This document shows, in pieces, positions 12,094 through 13,883 of a stretch of DNA of 13,883 nucleotides (position 1 is its first letter; every line of letters begins with the position of its first letter). Location: positions 1-13,883 of the forward strand of contig MHQO01000084.1 of assembly GCA_001820675.1 (NCBI GenBank), written 5' to 3'. Origin of the DNA: Candidatus Sungbacteria bacterium RIFCSPLOWO2_01_FULL_47_10. Its GTDB lineage: Bacteria; Patescibacteriota; Minisyncoccia; Sungbacterales; GWA2-42-14. The notes below the pieces were generated by a model that had not been told where the DNA came from, ran no database searches, and worked only from the letters and a program-made list of their open reading frames with translations. The position numbers and the translations under genes were made by a program.

Positions 12094-12546
12094 CTATTTT
12101 TTCAATCTCCCCCTTCTCTGCCTCTCGGCGTCTGCAATTATTTTGTCGCCAATGCGTCCCGGAATACTCCCTGTCCCACTTTCGGCAATAATGTATTTCT
12201 CCCGCGCATCACCCACAAGGCGTCTGATGTGTTTCACCATCTGCCCTTTTGTTTTAAATTCGTTTGCTTTCATTTTCTCCTGCATGACCGAAAGAATCTC
12301 CTGCTGATCGGAGACGACAAGTTTTTTAAAATCGCCGACAATCTCTTGCCATTCCCCTTCGTCCTTCTTTTCGGCGGTGTCAGAAAACCAGTCCGGAATA
12401 TCCTCGACCGCCAAATACTTGCCCCGGTGTGGGCCTTTCACTTCTTTCGTGCGCCGCACTTCATCGGAAATTTCCTCCGGACCCGGGAGACCTTCTTCGT
12501 GCAGTATGTCTTCATAACTATCGAACTCGTGTGGTTGTCTTGGCAT
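12094..12546 (-). CDS. unknown protein encoded between secE and nusG
   Basis: 150 residues if started at the ATG at 12546 (MPRQPHEFDSYEDIL); the frame extends five codons further to a GTG at 12561, and neither has a clear ribosome site. The N-terminal third is acidic and Pro-rich (EEGLPGPEEISDEVRRTKEV). The middle has a WF-SDTAEKKDEGEW segment, then a long helical block (SDQQEILSVMQEKMKANEFK, followed by TKGQMVKHIRRLVGDA). The C-terminus is strongly basic and polar (DKIIADAERQRRGRLKK), suggesting RNA or ribosome contact. No membrane segment. I recognise no family. Its position within the secE-nusG-rplK operon, 20 bp before nusG, suggests expression with the transcription/translation apparatus, but function is open. 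Confidence 0.65.
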   Translation of the reverse strand: MPRQPHEFDSYEDILHEEGLPGPEEISDEVRRTKEVKGPHRGKYLAVEDIPDWFSDTAEKKDEGEWQEIVGDFKKLVVSDQQEILSVMQEKMKANEFKTKGQMVKHIRRLVGDAREKYIIAESGTGSIPGRIGDKIIADAERQRRGRLKK

Positions 12547-12589
12547 AACGAGTGGACTCACGCATCAAACACGAATGACTTCCCGAACC

Positions 12590-12614
12590 ATCTCGAAAAA
12601 CGAATGTTCGAGAT
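12590..12614. repeat. palindrome between secE and the unknown gene
   Basis: Arms atctcgaa (12590-12597) and ttcgagat (12607-12614) are exact reverse complements with a 9-nt loop, inside a longer stretch of cacgaat/attcacg words (12565-12634). The tctcgaa word is the core of the terminal repeats of the element in gatB (2308-2750). No T-run, so a terminator is unlikely. Confidence 0.5.
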
Positions 12615-12653
12615 CATTCACGAAAAAATTCGCAGATGAAACGTTATTACCGT

Positions 12654-12839
12654 TTAATATACAAACACTTGCAAAATCATTTGAAATATATAATCAAGAC
12701 CGCCCAAAAAAACGGCAACGCCAGCCGAGATGCCGACAACCGCGACAGTATAGTTAACTGCCTGATCCCGAGTCGGCCAGGTTACTTTCTTCATCTCGAT
12801 GTTTACCTCCTGGAGGAAAGTTATTGCTTTCGTAATCAT
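12654..12839 (-). CDS. secE: preprotein translocase subunit SecE
   Basis: Small essential subunit of the SecYEG protein channel in the cytoplasmic membrane. 61 residues, the short single-span bacterial form. The amphipathic helix and conserved FLQEVNIEMKKVTWPTRDQA (8-27) precede one membrane segment (about 29-55, VAVVGISAGVAVFLGGLDYI and on). Start ATG at 12839 is preferred because it keeps the complete amphipathic helix. AGGAGG inside codons 10-12 followed by an in-frame ATG at codon 16 could also support an internal start, but that sequence is explained by the conserved residues it encodes. First gene of the secE - unknown - nusG - rplK unit, with a promoter at 12958-12986. Confidence 0.95.
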   Translation of the reverse strand: MITKAITFLQEVNIEMKKVTWPTRDQAVNYTVAVVGISAGVAVFLGGLDYIFQMILQVFVY

Positions 12840-12867
12840 GGTTCCCTGCAGATTGTGAATTGTGCCA

Positions 12868-12914
12868 AATTACGAATACGCCGTTCGTAATTCGAAAAAA
12901 TTCGTAATTCGTAG
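12868..12914. repeat. palindromic repeat in the secE leader
   Basis: Arms aattacgaa (12868-12876) and ttcgtaatt (12884-12892) pair exactly. A second ttcgaaaaaattcg palindrome and another ttcgtaatt word follow up to 12914. It lies inside the predicted 5' untranslated region of secE, between the promoter and the ribosome site. Confidence 0.5.
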
Positions 12915-12932
12915 GTTAAACACCACTTTTAA

Positions 12933-12956
12933 AAGGCCCTGGGGCCTTGATTTTTT
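12933..12956. terminator. GC-rich hairpin with T-run at the start of the secE transcript
   Basis: aaggcc-ctgg-ggcctt (12933-12948) is a perfect 6-bp stem with a 4-nt loop. Read on the + strand it is followed by GATTTTTT and would act as an intrinsic terminator, perhaps for antisense transcripts coming from secE. Read on the minus strand it would sit within a few bases of the predicted secE transcription start, forming a 5'-terminal stem-loop with only a weak T-run. Its role is uncertain. Confidence 0.55.
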
Positions 12957-12957
12957 A

Positions 12958-12986
12958 ATTATAATCCACTACACATTAAATTGCAA
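12958..12986 (-). promoter_or_regulatory. secE: probable promoter of the secE-nusG-rplK operon
   Basis: On the minus strand TTGCAA (12981-12986), 17 nt, then a perfect TATAAT (12958-12963). Spacing and -10 are ideal; the -35 matches four of six. It lies about 120 bp before the secE start codon. The -10 region ATTATAAT is palindromic, giving TATAAT on the + strand as well (12960-12965). Confidence 0.65.
12960..12965 (+). promoter_or_regulatory. possible -10 element of the divergent HTH gene
   Basis: A + strand TATAAT shares bases with the secE -10 on the other strand and lies 52 bp before the HTH gene's ATG. No acceptable -35 is visible at 16-18 nt upstream, where the GC-rich hairpin sits, so this is only a candidate. 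If real, the two genes would compete for one promoter region. Confidence 0.3.
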
Positions 12987-13016
12987 GGGCTCAACGACCC
13001 AAAAAAAGAGTCGGCT

Positions 13017-13226
13017 ATGTTCATTGATGACAGCTCTTTTCATAAAACAGTCCGTGATTTTCTTGCTTGTTCGAGCGAACACTATAGGATTCTTGCTGAC
13101 AGCGTGTCGGTAAGCATGCGCATGGTCGAGCTGTGGAATCAAGGCATTCATTTTCCAAGTTTGGAAAAACGGTCAACAGTTCTTCATTACATCAAGAGCC
13201 ACACCTGCCGGTGCAGAAAAAAGTAG
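13017..13226 (+). CDS. small helix-turn-helix (Cro/CI-like) protein
   Basis: 69 residues on the + strand, against the direction of all neighbours. Starting at ATG 13017 it reads MFIDDSSFHKTVRDFLACSS, then a likely HTH: YRILADSVSVSMRMVELWNQ followed by GIHFPSLEKRSTVLHYIK. The L-x-D/A-x-V-x-V-S-x-x-x-V-x-x-W spacing fits the XRE/Cro pattern, with the recognition helix around SMRMVELWNQG. The C-terminal CRCRKK is basic with two Cys. A perfect + strand terminator follows directly after the stop, strong evidence that this frame is a real gene and not a shadow. It may regulate itself or the divergent secE operon. The ribosome site is weak (AAAGAG). A TTG at 12981 in frame is less likely as start. 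Confidence 0.65.
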   Translation: MFIDDSSFHKTVRDFLACSSEHYRILADSVSVSMRMVELWNQGIHFPSLEKRSTVLHYIKSHTCRCRKK

Positions 13227-13227
13227 C

Positions 13228-13253
13228 CAAGCTCGCAAGAGCTTGATTTTTTT
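13228..13253 (+). terminator. intrinsic terminator after the HTH gene
   Basis: caagctc-gcaa-gagcttg (7 bp perfect, 4-nt loop) followed by A and seven T on the + strand, starting two bases after the HTH stop codon. The reverse orientation has a later T-run (CTACTTTTTT), so the same hairpin may also end gyrB transcripts coming from the right. Confidence 0.88.
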
Positions 13254-13271
13254 AAACATCCTGCGGCATCT

Positions 13272-13883
13272 TTATACGTCTAAGTTCCTTACCGTTTTTG
13301 CATGAGTCTGTATGAATTTCTTTCTCGGCAGAACCTCGTCTCCCATCAAGATATCAAAAATCCTGTCCGCCTCTGCCGCGTCCGCAATCGTAACCTGTTT
13401 AAGGATTCGCGCCGAAGGATCCATCGTAGTCTCCCACAACTGGGAAGGATTCATTTCGCCAAGGCCTTTATACCGCTGAATTTCAACGCCCTTCATCTCT
13501 CCTTCCCCGGCGCTCTCCGGTTCCTCTTCCGGAACTTTTTCCCCTTTTACGGCCGCTTTTTTCTTTTTGACTTCGATTTTTAATTTCTTGAATTCCGCTG
13601 AAATCTTGTTTTTCTCGTCGTCGGAATAAGCATAGCGGACATTTTTTCCCGATTGAACCCGGTATAAAGGCGGCGTTGCAATATAAATATATCCTTTCGC
13701 AATAAGCGGCTGGAAATACCGGTAAAAAAGAGTGAGAAGCAGCGTCCTGATATGCGCGCCATCGACATCGGCGTCCGTCGCGATGATAACGCGATGATAC
13801 CGCAGACGTTTTTCATCAAACTCATCTCCGATTGCGGCCCCAAGAGCGATAATCAGCGCTCTGACTTCTTTCGACGCGAGCAT
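13272..13883 (-). CDS. gyrB: DNA gyrase subunit B, C-terminal part (cut by window end)
   Basis: ATPase subunit of the type II topoisomerase that introduces negative supercoils. Only the last 203 residues are in the window; the frame is open to the edge and the Met at 13883 is an internal residue of the conserved [11 protein letters not shown] segment. The TOPRIM domain shows [20 protein letters not shown] (31-50 of this part) with the metal-binding D37, D39 and D41. Further motifs are [32 protein letters not shown] (134-153) and the family end [17 protein letters not shown]. Between them is a Lys/Glu-rich insert (about 96-130), longer than in model bacteria. GyrB is favoured over ParE by these motifs, but the truncated sequence does not fully separate them. 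Confidence 0.93.
   Translation of the reverse strand: MLASKEVRALIIALGAAIGDEFDEKRLRYHRVIIATDADVDGAHIRTLLLTLFYRYFQPLIAKGYIYIATPPLYRVQSGKNVRYAYSDDEKNKISAEFKKLKIEVKKKKAAVKGEKVPEEEPESAGEGEMKGVEIQRYKGLGEMNPSQLWETTMDPSARILKQVTIADAAEADRIFDILMGDEVLPRKKFIQTHAKTVRNLDV

Noticed and set aside
12654..12794. SecE start at the internal ATG after AGGAGG
   Set aside because: The internal AGGAGG encodes part of the conserved FLQEVN segment, and starting there would remove the amphipathic helix.
13017..13226. HTH frame as a chance antisense frame
   Set aside because: It is not opposite any gene, has a recognisable HTH pattern and is followed at once by a perfect + strand terminator, so it was kept as a gene.

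Overview
The window looks like a piece of a small-genome bacterium of the Candidate Phyla Radiation (Patescibacteria). This is an inference from recalled family distribution, not from a search. The pointers are a DUF6899-type protein, a GxxExxY-type (PDDEXK-like) domain, compact divergent housekeeping genes, a short MgtE and many palindromic repeats in the spacers. TGA serves as a stop (tmk, rplK), which argues against the lineages that read TGA as glycine. Almost every gene is on the minus strand; the one clear exception is a small HTH gene at 13017-13226.

Layout from low to high coordinate: possible broken tRNA-Gly 5' halves (1-117); a short MgtE-type Mg2+ transporter (236-1231); gatB, interrupted in frame twice (1444-3399); a 40-residue membrane peptide with a terminator on its stop codon (3442-3564); a cluster of three nucleoside-deoxyribosyltransferase-fold proteins and one Nudix hydrolase (3621-6119); a DUF6899-like protein (6287-6997); a glycosylase-like protein with an endonuclease III-style Cys cluster (7209-8216); a dTMP group in transcription order coiled-coil protein - tmk - thyA - folA (10943 down to 8381); and the transcription/translation block secE - unknown gene - nusG - rplK (12839 down to 11027). 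Next come the + strand HTH gene and the 3' end of gyrB (13272 to the window end).

Functional logic: Tmk, ThyA and FolA form a short dTMP/dTDP pathway behind a recognisable promoter. The deoxyribosyltransferase-fold proteins and the Nudix enzyme next to it suggest nucleotide salvage or clean-up, though their substrates are unknown. The secE-nusG-rplK block is the usual bacterial arrangement, but it carries an extra gene between secE and nusG and is not followed by rplA.

The most unusual object is gatB. Its predicted product is 651 residues, against about 480 for the family. The excess is explained by (i) a 443-bp segment with about 40-bp imperfect terminal inverted repeats that encodes a complete GxxExxY-type domain, read in frame through the GatB core, and (ii) a 23-codon insert made of an AT-rich repeat with two exact 14-nt units. 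Removing both leaves about 481 residues, a normal GatB. Palindromic elements with related sequence words fill several spacers, so the gatB inserts look like genic members of a wider repeat population.
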